Source of the DNA: Bog-756 sp038210245
Lineage (GTDB): Bacteria > Actinomycetota > Acidimicrobiia > Acidimicrobiales > RAAP-2
Direction of reading: 5' to 3'
Assembly: GCA_038210245.1 (NCBI GenBank)
Contig: JBBQWW010000094.1
Coordinates: 1-13,535, forward strand
Length of the DNA stretch: 13,535 bases
The position numbers and the translations under genes were made by a program. The notes beneath the pieces are model-generated. The model had not been told where the DNA came from, did not search any database, and was given only the letters and a program-made list of their open reading frames with translations. Positions 1 to 7,659 of this stretch are shown here, one piece after another. Each line of letters starts with the position of its first letter. Within the stretch, counting starts at the first letter, position 1.

Positions 1-134
1 GCACCGACCTCAACCTTCAGAGCGAGGCAGACCTACTGGAGATCGAGCGCAAACTCAACGGGCGTCCCCGGGAAACCCTTGGTTGGCTCAAGCCGTGTGA
101 GAAGCTTGAGGAGCTGCTTGCGCTGACCGCTTGA
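1..134 (+). CDS. IS30-family transposase, C-terminal fragment (5' end outside window)
   Basis: The frame starting at base 3 is open from the window edge to a TGA at 132-134 and gives about 43 residues. It carries the typical C-terminal signature of IS30-family DDE transposases, LNGRPRETLGWLKPCEKLEELL, where N-x-R-P-R-x-x-L-G-W closes the catalytic domain. The catalytic Asp residues would lie upstream, outside the window. The stop falls only a few bases before sequence that reads as MFS transporter on the other strand, so the element's right end must be close to base 140. The family call rests on the short but characteristic motif. Whether the full transposase is intact cannot be judged. Confidence 0.85.
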   Translation, partial: TDLNLQSEADLLEIERKLNGRPRETLGWLKPCEKLEELLALTA

Positions 135-1429
135 GAACGCCCACCGATAAGGGCCACTCCCAGTGCCGAGCCGAGTTGCTGCCCCGTGTACTGCAGGCCT
201 CCGGCCTCGCTACGGCCGGATTCCTCAACCGAAGACTGGACCACATTGCCCAGCTGCGAAACCATGAGGCCCATTCCGATTCCGAGCACACCCATGCCCA
301 ACGCGAAGCCTGCATTTGAGAGCGTGGGCTTGATCGTTCCGAGCAAGATCAAAGTACCGGCGAGGGTCACGATGAGGCCGACTCGAACGATGGAACGCAC
401 CGGAAAGCGATTTGACAACCGAGAGCCGATGGCGGACGTGAGGAGCATTGTGATCGAGACCGGCAACATCTTGATGCCCGTCTCTAGAGCGCTGAGGCCT
501 AGGACGAGCTGGAGGTAGAGCGGAATCACAAAGAAGACACCCATGAGGATCAGATTCTGAGAGAAGAGCCCGATCAGCCCGGACCGTACCGTTGGGATCC
601 GGGCCAGGGAGAGATGGACCAGCGGGTCCCGGTGGGTCATCTCGCGGTGGTGCTGCCAAGTCACGAATGCCCAGATGAGCACGCCGCCGGCTGCTATCAC
701 GAACAGCGTCAGCGAGAAGCCAAATATGGTGATTGGTGAGTTCTTGGGCTTGACCCATCCCCAGGTGCTCGACTCGAGTACCCCGAAGACGAGCACCCCG
801 AGACCGGCAGCCGAGAGAACCGAGCCGACGTAGTCGAGCTTCGGCGCCGGTCCAGGGCGGACGGCATCACCGACCTTCGGAGTCATGATCAGGACAAAGG
901 CAACGAGGACTACTTCGCCGACGAAGACGATCCGCCAGGTGACATTGGTGGTGGCCCACCCCCCGAGGATGGGGCCGATAGCGATCCCCGCACCGGCTAC
1001 GCCACCGATGATCGCATAGGCGACCTTCCGGCGCGCACCTTCGAAATTGCCCGCGATCAGTGCCGCGAGTGCCGGAAGGACCAGCGCCGCACCGATCCCC
1101 TCGAGCACTGACCAGCCGAGTGCCAAGACGACCACCGACTGCGAGACCGCAGTCACGGCCGATCCGCAGGCGTAGATGATCAGACCGATGGCAAATGCCT
1201 TGCGCCGACCGATCATGTCGCCGATCTTTGCTCCGGTCATCATAAGCATGGCCATGACTAAGCAGTAGAGAGTAATTACGGCCTGGATGGTCGTTACGGT
1301 CGTGTTGAAGTCCTTGACCAGGGAACTGATCGAGACATTCATGACCGACTGGTCGAGCACCATTACGAACTGGGCAGTGGCCAATGCGACGAGGGCTAGC
1401 CAGCCCTTCTTGGTCTTGCCCACCCTCAT
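17..1429 (-). CDS. DHA2-type MFS multidrug exporter, C-terminus replaced by IS30 sequence
   Basis: This is a proton-driven multidrug efflux protein of the inner membrane. An early LDQSVMNVS segment in the first helix, a motif-A-like loop GAKIGDMIGRRKAFAIG and the antiporter motif C, GPILGGWATTNVTWRIVF, mark the 14-helix DHA2 (EmrB-like) group. Hydrophobic segments run along the whole protein up to GQQLGSALGVALIGG. After that, at about base 140, the frame reads antisense through the IS30 transposase and gives a serine/arginine-rich tail that is not MFS. The last one or two helices are therefore missing. I prefer the ATG at 1429, because GAGG lies 8 bases upstream and the MRVGKTKKGW start suits this family. 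A GTG at 1528 would add 33 residues without family character. The product is probably non-functional or reduced in function. Confidence 0.85.
   Translation of the reverse strand: MRVGKTKKGWLALVALATAQFVMVLDQSVMNVSISSLVKDFNTTVTTIQAVITLYCLVMAMLMMTGAKIGDMIGRRKAFAIGLIIYACGSAVTAVSQSVVVLALGWSVLEGIGAALVLPALAALIAGNFEGARRKVAYAIIGGVAGAGIAIGPILGGWATTNVTWRIVFVGEVVLVAFVLIMTPKVGDAVRPGPAPKLDYVGSVLSAAGLGVLVFGVLESSTWGWVKPKNSPITIFGFSLTLFVIAAGGVLIWAFVTWQHHREMTHRDPLVHLSLARIPTVRSGLIGLFSQNLILMGVFFVIPLYLQLVLGLSALETGIKMLPVSITMLLTSAIGSRLSNRFPVRSIVRVGLIVTLAGTLILLGTIKPTLSNAGFALGMGVLGIGMGLMVSQLGNVVQSSVEESGRSEAGGLQYTGQQLGSALGVALIGGRSQAVSASSSSSFSHGLSQPRVSRGRPLSLRSISSRSASL
111..140. repeat. Probable right terminal region of the IS30 element
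   Basis: Sequence homologous to an MFS transporter resumes on the minus strand at about base 140, six bases after the transposase stop. The element must therefore end here, with the last transposase codons inside its terminal inverted repeat, as happens in some IS30 elements. The left end is outside the window, so neither the inverted repeat nor a target duplication can be confirmed. Confidence 0.4.
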
Positions 1430-1937
1430 CTCCGCTGCCTCGGTTGTACTTTCGTCCGTCACCCACAGCCTTTCAATGGCAATTTGCAGCTCGAGCTGGT
1501 TGTCCGACCCAAGGTGTGGAGTCGGCACACGTTCTCACTGCTCTCACCGCATCGCAAACGGCCATTGCCCATGCATCGAGTCAGAGCGGCTCGGCCCTGG
1601 CGGGTCATCCGGTTTGCACCACGTAACGAATCGGACCCCGGTCTGAGCTGAGTGCAACTACGGGCTGCGGCTTCGGTTTCGGCGGCACCAAGGAGACGAC
1701 TGGCGAGCCCGCGACCTTTAAGGCCCGAGTCCAACTGGAGGTGCTGGAGCTCACGACAATCCCAGTCATCCGGGACCCGCGTCCCTCCGAACCCGCACCA
1801 ATGTAACTCCATTTCTCGCGGCAACTCCGCAGGCCTCGCACGTTGTTGCGGCCAGAACGCAATAATGAACATCCAGCTGGTGGAGCTGACAGGCGAGAAC
1901 GACGGAATTCCGGAGAGCCGGTCCTCCTGGGCCTGGA
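1430..1937. other. 508-base stretch without a convincing gene
   Basis: This lies between the MFS start and the HrpB stop, both on the minus strand. Open frames exist on both strands, but none shows a recognisable domain and most are rich in Ser, Arg and Pro, as shadow frames are in GC-rich DNA. A minus-strand frame from a TTG at 1862 to 1605 (85 codons, ending SDRGPIRYVVQTG) is the least shadow-like, but I cannot assign it. The MFS promoter should lie in the lower part. I saw no clear -35/-10 pair and no hairpin followed by a T-run after hrpB. Confidence 0.5.
1438..1441 (-). promoter_or_regulatory. Ribosome binding site for the MFS gene (decides the start)
   Basis: GAGG on the minus strand lies 8 bases before the ATG at 1429. 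It supports that start over the upstream GTG at 1528. It is a short motif and only moderately strong evidence. Confidence 0.45.
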
Positions 1938-4436
1938 TCAGCCATGCGGACGCGGGCGCTGCCCAGGAGCCGCTGTCGTCGGATCGGCAGGCCAGTGGTG
2001 GCGCGGATAGCGGGCCGCCATCTCCCGGCGGACCACCACCCAACTCCCGTTCCAGAACCCCGGGAGGTCGCCGGTGATCTGGATCGGCCGCCCGGCGGGA
2101 GAGAGCACCTCGACCGTGACCGGAATCCGACCGTTCGCGATGGTTGGGTGGACGGCGGTGCCATATAGATCCTGGGCACGCACCGCGATTCGGGGATGGT
2201 CACCGTCATAGGCGACCGGGGCCCGCTTGCCACCGGCGAGGAGGACTGCGTTGGGCACGAGTCGGTCGAGGTCTGCGACCAGGCTGCCGAGGCGCGAACG
2301 TATGACGCCGGCCATATCGACGCCCTGGAGATCGGCTTTGCCCGTCGCCCCCTCGAGACGTGGGGCGAGCCACGTGCCAACATCGGCAGTGAGCGCCTGA
2401 TCAGTGGAGGCCGGCCACGCCTCGCCGAATGTGGTACGTGCCCACTCGACGCGTGCCTGGAGCGTCCGCGCCGCAGGTGACCACCCGAGCGGTGCCAGAA
2501 AGGTCGCCGCGGCGTGGGCCACGAGCACAGCGGTGGTCTCCGGCCCCGCGGGTGCAGCGGTACGGGTGGTCTCGAGGACGAGCGCTCCGAGGACACGTTC
2601 GGTCGTCGCCCGAAGATCGTCGACCCCCTCGTCCCACGCTATCCGGACGACCGTCTCGATCCCCTCCCCGCCGATCGACTCGACGTCCTCACGGACGAGG
2701 ACAGCGGCGAGACGGATACGGCCGTCTCCACGGGTGGCACGGTCGGCGCCCCCGATCTGCGCGGCGACGAGCCATTCGGCACCCGTCAATGGATCGTGCA
2801 CGGGAAGTATTGCGCCCGAGCCGTGACGCAACCGGTAGCGGGCACCGCCGCTCAATTGCGCGATCCGGTCGGGGTATCCGAGAGCGAGTAGCGGCCCGGG
2901 ATCGACCGTCGCACCACTGCCGGCCGACAACTTGGAGCGACGGAGCAGTTCCTCGGCGCGGCGGCGCACCGTTGCGATGGCCGTGCCATCAACCACCAGT
3001 GAGCCCGAGCCGCCGCCGGTTAACACGGCAAGGCGCTCGGCGACGTCTGCGTTCGGCGGGGAGTTCCGTCCACCGCTCCGGGCGATGTCTCGTTCCGAGA
3101 GCATGGCGGCCAGGAGCGCGGCTGCCCGGCGGCCGTCGGCCGGTGCCTCAAGTATCATCCGGGCGAGCCTCGGGTGAAGCGGAAGCTCAAGCATCCGACG
3201 CCCGAGACGGGTCGGCCGGCCGTCGGCGAGCGCGCCGAGTTCGCTCAACAAGTTGGCCGCGACCGCGAGCGCTCCTGACGGCGGTGGGTCAAGCCACCGG
3301 AGTGCTTCAGCTGGCGCGCCCCAGGCAGCGAGTTCGAGCGCGAGGGGCGCAAGGTCTGTACCGGCGATCTCGGGATCGGGCCATGCTCGCCGTCCGAGGT
3401 GGTCGGATTGGGACCACAGCCGGTAGGCGACCCCAGCTGCGGTGCGCCCGGCGCGACCGGCACGTTGGTCGGCCGACGCCCGGGAGGTCGTGATCATCCG
3501 TACCCGGCTGAGGCCGCTCGCGGGATCGAACGCCGGCCGTCGTGCCAAACCGCTGTCGATGACGATTGCGACGCCTTCCACATTCACGCTCGACTCCGCG
3601 ATATCGGTGGCGATGACGACTCGCCGTCGTGCTCCCGCTCGCAATGCGCGGTCCTGCTCTGCGGCCGGCAGCGTGCCGTGAAGTGGGAGTATGTCGACGC
3701 CGCCGAGACCGGCGAGCGCACGGATCGCGGCTCTGATCTCCCCTGTCCCGGGGAGGAAGACGAGGACATCCCCGGGGTGGCGCTCGAGTGCATTGCACAC
3801 CGCATAGGCGACTCCTTGCTCCAGGCGCGTACTAGGGCGCAGCGGCATCCACTCCAGATCGATCGGGAACGACCGTCCCCGGCTCGACACGATCGGCACA
3901 TTCCCGAGGAGAGCGGAGACGGCACCCGAGTCAATGGTTGCCGACATGACGAGGACGCGAAGCTCCGGCCGGAGACCCTCGCGGGCATCGAGTGTCAACG
4001 CCAGGCCGAGATCTGCCTGGAGGTGGCGCTCGTGGAACTCGTCAAAGATCACCAGCGCCACGCCGTCGAGCGTGGGGTCTCGCTGGAGGCGTCGGGTGAG
4101 AATGCCGTCGGTGACAACCTCGATCCGGGTCACCCCCGAGACCCGGCGTTCGTCACGTGTCGAGAGGCCCACGGTCTCCCCGACCGGCTCGCCGAGTAGT
4201 GCCGCCATCCGCGCGGCAGCCGCTCTTGCCGCGACCCGACGAGGCTCGAGGAGGAGCATGCGGCCACCGTCCATCCACGGCTCACCCAACATGCGTAGGG
4301 GAACCACCGTCGTCTTGCCTGCGCCCGGCTCAGCCTGGAGGACCGCAGCGCCGACCTCTGCAAGCGCGGAGCGGAGTGCTTCGATGACCTCTTCAACTGG
4401 AAGGCCGGTCGAAGCCGGACGGGGGAACGTGGTCAT
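1938..4436 (-). CDS. hrpB: ATP-dependent RNA helicase HrpB (DEAH/RHA type)
   Basis: This 832-residue protein matches the usual length of bacterial HrpB, a cytoplasmic DExH-box superfamily 2 helicase whose precise cellular role is poorly defined. The sequence shows motif I GAGKTT at 38-43, motif II DEFH at 132-135, motif III SAT at 165-167 and motif VI QRAGRAGR at 324-331. The helicase-associated region and the HrpB-specific C-terminal domain follow. The end contains FWNGSWVVVRREMAARYPRHHWP, close to the family's WxxSYxxVRxEMxxRYPKHxWP signature. DEFH rather than DEAH is normal for HrpB. The ATG at 4436 gives a proper N-terminus, but no strong Shine-Dalgarno precedes it. The gene looks intact and stands alone, with gaps of more than 300 bases on both sides. 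Confidence 0.96.
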   Translation of the reverse strand: MTTFPRPASTGLPVEEVIEALRSALAEVGAAVLQAEPGAGKTTVVPLRMLGEPWMDGGRMLLLEPRRVAARAAAARMAALLGEPVGETVGLSTRDERRVSGVTRIEVVTDGILTRRLQRDPTLDGVALVIFDEFHERHLQADLGLALTLDAREGLRPELRVLVMSATIDSGAVSALLGNVPIVSSRGRSFPIDLEWMPLRPSTRLEQGVAYAVCNALERHPGDVLVFLPGTGEIRAAIRALAGLGGVDILPLHGTLPAAEQDRALRAGARRRVVIATDIAESSVNVEGVAIVIDSGLARRPAFDPASGLSRVRMITTSRASADQRAGRAGRTAAGVAYRLWSQSDHLGRRAWPDPEIAGTDLAPLALELAAWGAPAEALRWLDPPPSGALAVAANLLSELGALADGRPTRLGRRMLELPLHPRLARMILEAPADGRRAAALLAAMLSERDIARSGGRNSPPNADVAERLAVLTGGGSGSLVVDGTAIATVRRRAEELLRRSKLSAGSGATVDPGPLLALGYPDRIAQLSGGARYRLRHGSGAILPVHDPLTGAEWLVAAQIGGADRATRGDGRIRLAAVLVREDVESIGGEGIETVVRIAWDEGVDDLRATTERVLGALVLETTRTAAPAGPETTAVLVAHAAATFLAPLGWSPAARTLQARVEWARTTFGEAWPASTDQALTADVGTWLAPRLEGATGKADLQGVDMAGVIRSRLGSLVADLDRLVPNAVLLAGGKRAPVAYDGDHPRIAVRAQDLYGTAVHPTIANGRIPVTVEVLSPAGRPIQITGDLPGFWNGSWVVVRREMAARYPRHHWPADPTTAAPGQRPRPHG

Positions 4437-4760
4437 GGGCCACGGTACGGCAGCTGGCCCCGATCACTAGCGAAAATCCCTAGATGTGCATAGGGCAGGT
4501 GGTGTGGTGGGCTTCCGACAAAATCCACCTGACGTGAGTAGTCCAGTGATTCAGAATCGGCATTTCCCAGGCGATTGCTCCGGATTTCCCACATGTTACG
4601 AGTGAAAGTAGCGACCGAGAACTCCAGGTCAGCGGGTCGGCTGAGATTCTTGGGCATCCGGGCGGTAGCGCCAGACTTACAATGCCAAGATCACCTGGGA
4701 GGCGACTTTGGCGCTGGGTCCAGCAGTTCACCCGTGATCCTGGGCGTTGCGTCTGGCACC
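4437..4760. other. 324-base gap between hrpB and the GPAT gene
   Basis: No gene is supported. The base composition is visibly more AT-rich than the flanking genes, particularly around 4460-4620. A minus-strand frame at 4433-4657 (about 74 codons, beginning MPKNLSRPADLEFSV) is open but has no recognisable domain. It may be the tail of a decayed gene or transposase. The hrpB promoter should lie at the lower end. I saw no clear terminator after the GPAT stop at 4761. Confidence 0.45.
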
Positions 4761-5837
4761 CTAGGTTTCGTAGTTTCCATACCTAATTGGGGTCTTGAAG
4801 CGACGGACTTCCGGATACCTCTGGGACGCGGCCCCGCGAGAGCGGTTCCCCATCCCGGCGATCATCTCGCCGATCGAATGCGCATGATGGGGGCTGTCGA
4901 GTTGGCGGATCTCGGGGCCGAACTCAACGATGCTCGGCTCGTCACGGTCGCCGTAGTCACAGAAAATTGGATAGACGGCCGCCCCGGTCCGCACGGCGTT
5001 GCACAGGTCCTCCCGGGTTCCGGTGGAGAACGGCTCCATCACCACGAAACCATTCACGTCCCTGGCGTCTCGCGAACCGCTACCGGCCTCAATGACGATA
5101 TGCCCATGATCGGACGTCATGAGGTTCATGAACTCCGAGCGCGTCCGAGCGTTCTGTCGCCTCCGGAAAGCTTTGACCCGACGATTGAGGTCCTCGTCGG
5201 TGATGTCGCCCTCGTTGACGGCTTCTCCGCCACTTACCGGGAACGTCTTTAACACATTGGCGGCCTTGCGGAGAACGTCGTCAATCACGTTCAGCCCCAT
5301 CACTTCGAGGTAGCCCAGCAACCGACCGATCATCAGTGTGGTCCGGGTGTCGAGTCGGTCGAAACCCCGCTGCTGCGCGGCACGGGTCAGGTACCCTAAG
5401 TTGAAGCCCACGTCTTGGAACTCCAGATGCGACCCCACGAGGATGAACGACTGCCCGCCCACGAGCCGTTCGAACAACTTTTCCCTATCGACGAAATTCC
5501 CAAATGCCTCGATGTTCGACTTCGCGAAATCTCCGTGCAGGATTTCCAGTAGATCGAGAGCGCTCTCGGTCTCGGCCGACGACATTGGAGTCGAACGTAA
5601 GAACGCCTGGTCGTGGTTGATCGCATCCTTCCTCGGTATCGCCGCGATCACCCCGGGTGGAATGGGGTTGAAGATATTCTGAAACTCGACCCCGCCCACG
5701 TTCCTTGCCGACTCGTACAGCACGCGGTCAAGCTGGCGGTGCACCCCGAACATCTCATGAAGTTGATCCGCAGCAGAATGGAGCAGACCCCCATCGGGTC
5801 TCGGGGGTCCGTGGAATGGGCGCTCCGCGTCGCCCAT
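4761..5837 (-). CDS. Glycerol-3-phosphate acyltransferase-like protein, plant-plastid (ATS1) type
   Basis: This 358-residue protein probably transfers an acyl group to sn-glycerol-3-phosphate, the first step of phospholipid synthesis. The order of motifs fits the soluble plastid/chlamydial GPAT family better than PlsB or PlsC. FVDREKLFERL and a VGGQSFILVGSHLEFQD block carry the H-x4-D catalytic pair (H137, D142). NARTRSEFMNLM is at 229-240, like the plastid NTRSLKEMALLL. IVIEAGSGSRDARD is at 247-260, like the plastid IAPSGGRDRPD, and is followed by an EPF segment like PAPF. A YPIFCDYGD segment at 289-297 matches PLALLCHD. No membrane helix is visible. The second Arg of the phosphate-binding GGRDR is displaced, so substrate choice could differ. 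The ATG at 5837 is chosen because GGGAG lies 7 bases upstream. An ATG at 5885 adds 16 residues without a binding site. Family assignment is from remembered motifs. Confidence 0.75.
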   Translation of the reverse strand: MGDAERPFHGPPRPDGGLLHSAADQLHEMFGVHRQLDRVLYESARNVGGVEFQNIFNPIPPGVIAAIPRKDAINHDQAFLRSTPMSSAETESALDLLEILHGDFAKSNIEAFGNFVDREKLFERLVGGQSFILVGSHLEFQDVGFNLGYLTRAAQQRGFDRLDTRTTLMIGRLLGYLEVMGLNVIDDVLRKAANVLKTFPVSGGEAVNEGDITDEDLNRRVKAFRRRQNARTRSEFMNLMTSDHGHIVIEAGSGSRDARDVNGFVVMEPFSTGTREDLCNAVRTGAAVYPIFCDYGDRDEPSIVEFGPEIRQLDSPHHAHSIGEMIAGMGNRSRGAASQRYPEVRRFKTPIRYGNYET

Positions 5838-5844
5838 CACACGT

Positions 5845-5849
5845 CTCCC
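5845..5849 (-). promoter_or_regulatory. Ribosome binding site GGGAG for the GPAT-like gene
   Basis: On the minus strand GGGAG is followed by 7 bases and the ATG at 5837. The longer frame's ATG at 5885 has no comparable site, so this motif decides the start. Confidence 0.65.
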
Positions 5850-5967
5850 AGCCCTCGGACGTCCAATCGCACGTGCATCCCCCATCGAGAACTAGCTTCA
5901 AGGCCGATTCCCGAGTCTTGCACCTGGAACTGCTGCTCTAGTCGCGGCCTTGCCTGGTCGATCAGAC

Positions 5968-6162
5968 GGAACTGTTGCTAGATCTTCTGGGACGGACCGG
6001 TCGGCTTCGGTGAGATCCGCGGTTCACGTCAACAGCACGGGCTCCTCCCGTTGGCACCCCATGGCACCACCCAATATGCCAACAACCGGGCAACCGGGTA
6101 AGTGCCGATCATGGCCGGCTGAAGGCCAGGCTCCGCCCGATGCGCGGGCTGAAAAGGGGACC
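5968..6162 (+). mobile_element. Internally deleted IS6-family element: left end plus transposase C-terminal remnant
   Basis: GGAACTGTTGC at 5968-5978 differs by one base from the GGCACTGTTGC end of the second IS6 copy in this window. From about 6039 to 6157 the plus strand encodes LLPLAPHGTTQYANNR, then (after a frame change) ADHGRLKARLRPMRGLKR. This is the catalytic-domain tail of an IS6-type DDE transposase and is clearly homologous to the copy at 9000-9095. In the larger copy the left end and this segment are roughly 550-600 bases apart, but here only about 70, so most of the transposase has been deleted. The Glu of the DDE triad (VEADHG in the larger copy) reads VSADHG, and a tandem duplication breaks the frame. 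No right end is visible. The element cannot be active. Confidence 0.8.
6083..6098. repeat. Perfect 8-base tandem duplication inside the IS6 remnant
   Basis: CAACCGGG occurs twice in direct succession (6083-6090 and 6091-6098). Removing one copy restores the reading frame through the NNR-x-x-ADHG motif. The duplication is therefore a secondary mutation in the remnant. Confidence 0.85.
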
Positions 6163-6572
6163 GAACCACCAGCGGGTGACGAGCCCGCCGTGCCACGCAC
6201 AGTAGGTCCAGCTCTGCCAGTGGTCGCTTGAATAGTCCAGTCGGAACTCGAAGCACCCTCTCGGGCGGTCGATCACCGTACCCGGCAGCTCGGGACCCTC
6301 GGACTGCGACTTAGGCGGCACAGAGATCGCCTCGGTACCCGAGCCCCGGTACGAGTAGATGCCCTGGGTCGGACCGGACCCACTTGACGCATCGCCCTTC
6401 ACCAGCTCGTGTCGGAACCTCTCAACCGCCACCGAAGGCGTCACTGGGTCGCACCCCCTTGCAGACAGAGGTAGCCGAACACGCCCACGGTCACGGCAAA
6501 CACCCCGGCCCCGATCCCGAGCACCCATCGCGGCCAGTGCCGGCGGGGCCAGCGCTCAGCGGCCCCAGGCAC
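6163..6572 (-). pseudogene. Broken membrane-anchored protein of unknown function, frameshifted and 3'-truncated
   Basis: A GTG at 6572 opens a frame that overlaps the end of the upstream acyltransferase gene by 17 bases, suggesting translational coupling. It encodes a short basic head (RWPRRHWPRW) and one transmembrane helix (VLGIGAGVFAVTVGVFGYLCLQG). It then hits a stop, and the coding signal continues in another frame from about 6450 with VTPSVAVERFRHELV. The switch lies near a run of five G on the minus strand (6454-6458). The extracytoplasmic part contains QGIYSYRGSGTEAISVPPKSQ, a cysteine at RGCFEF and YSSDHWQSWTYC, a globular domain I cannot assign. It ends abruptly at the IS6 remnant near 6163, after which the frame reads antisense IS sequence. 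Frameshift and truncation both argue for a pseudogene. A base error at the G run is a possible alternative for the former. Confidence 0.65.
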
Positions 6573-7470
6573 CGGTGACTAGGTTGGTCAGGCCCCGCCA
6601 GACCGGGTGGGGCCGTTCCTTGGCGAGGCGGTCCAGCGCCGACTGCATGACGCCGATGACCTCGTCGGCACAGCGCTTCACGATGTCGGGCTCCTCCGCC
6701 GCGTCCGGCCCGAAGGCGCTCCAGTCCATGGGCGGGAGGACCTCGACGGTGACCGACGACGGGAGTGGAGGAGGAGGGGTGAGGACGGTGGTCAGACCAA
6801 GGGGCCCCCACAGGATGGGGAAGACCTTGATGCGCAGCGCTCCGAGCCCCAGGGTCTTGGCGATGCGGTCACCTCGGGCCACGACGATGACGGAGTCGTG
6901 GCTACCGTGGGAGACGACGGGGATGACCGGGACCCCGTTGCGCAAAGCCAGGCGGACGAATCCAGTCCGACCTCCGAAGTCGACGGTGTTGCGGTCGCGC
7001 CAGGGTCGGCATGCCTCCCAGTCGCCGCCGGGGTAGTCGAGGACGAGTCCGCCCTGGGCGAGCGCCCGCTCTGCCTCATTCGAGCCGGCCCGCACGGCCC
7101 CGATCCGACGTAGGAACGTGCCGATGACGGGAACCTCGAAGAGCATGTCGTAGGTGAGGGTGTAGGCCGGATGTTCGGTCCCCCTGCGGTCGACGATGGC
7201 CAGGGCGGTGACCCAGACATCGGGCATGTAGAAGAGGCCGTTGTGGTTCCCAAGCATGAGGGCCGCACCAAACCGGGGAATGTGTTCCACCCCGCGCACC
7301 TCGGGCGAGAAGTAAGAGGTGTAGGCCCCGATGATCCTTAGGTGGCGGTTGATGTATTCCGGATCGCGTTGCGGGGAGTCCCGGCCACCAGGGTCGAACC
7401 CCGCCGGCCCGACCGGACGGCCCGGCCGCTCGTCCGCCCCCGGACGCCCATGTTCGTCGTTCCCACTCAT
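6556..7470 (-). CDS. PlsC-like (lysophospholipid) acyltransferase
   Basis: This 304-residue acyltransferase belongs to the LPLAT/AGPAT superfamily, subgroup resembling the MGAT-like enzymes common in mycobacteria and relatives. It probably acylates lysophosphatidate or another glycerolipid at the inner membrane. Visible motifs are GNHNGLFYMPD at 74-84 (catalytic His75 with a downstream Asp84, wider than the canonical H-x4-D, as in the MGAT-like group), RRIGAVRAG at 121-129, DYPGGDWEACRPW at 145-157, the FGGRTGFVRLA block at 165-175 and GVPVIPVVSHG at 179-189. The first 35 residues are Gly/Pro-rich and probably disordered. The start is the ATG at 7470, with only a closely spaced GAGG upstream. 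The gene is intact and overlaps the broken membrane-protein gene that follows. The exact acyl acceptor cannot be told from sequence. Confidence 0.88.
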   Translation of the reverse strand: MSGNDEHGRPGADERPGRPVGPAGFDPGGRDSPQRDPEYINRHLRIIGAYTSYFSPEVRGVEHIPRFGAALMLGNHNGLFYMPDVWVTALAIVDRRGTEHPAYTLTYDMLFEVPVIGTFLRRIGAVRAGSNEAERALAQGGLVLDYPGGDWEACRPWRDRNTVDFGGRTGFVRLALRNGVPVIPVVSHGSHDSVIVVARGDRIAKTLGLGALRIKVFPILWGPLGLTTVLTPPPPLPSSVTVEVLPPMDWSAFGPDAAEEPDIVKRCADEVIGVMQSALDRLAKERPHPVWRGLTNLVTGAWGR

Positions 7471-7659
7471 CGCCTCGTTCTCGCGCTTCGAGGCCCTGCC
7501 GTCTAGAGCCGTTCGGCCCTTTCGATCACGGAGGTCTCACTGCTCAAAGGTTCTGACGCCCACGGTGGCGAAGATTCGGGACCTTCTGCCCTGGTGGGCA
7601 GCGACCGGAGGGCCCACAGTGTATGGAGGGCGACGGAGCACCGAGTGGAAGGACATGGC
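7471..7659. promoter_or_regulatory. Divergent intergenic region between the acyltransferase and the Lys-rich protein gene
   Basis: The genes on either side point away from each other, so these 189 bases must hold promoters for both. I could not identify convincing -35/-10 pairs by eye. The only clear signal is the ribosome binding site at 7647-7653. Confidence 0.4.
7647..7653 (+). promoter_or_regulatory. Strong Shine-Dalgarno GGAAGGA for the Lys-rich protein gene
   Basis: GGAAGGA lies 6 bases before the ATG at 7660. This decides against the upstream GTG at 7594 in the same frame. Confidence 0.75.

Noticed and set aside
1459..2043. Minus-strand frame of 194 codons between the MFS gene and hrpB
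   Set aside because: It overlaps the end of hrpB and the MFS start, has no recognisable domain and has shadow-like composition. A short real peptide inside cannot be excluded.
2429..3493. Long plus-strand open frame (354 codons) inside hrpB
   Set aside because: It is antisense to a full-length HrpB with all helicase motifs. It is Arg/Pro-rich without a domain, typical of shadow frames in GC-rich genes.
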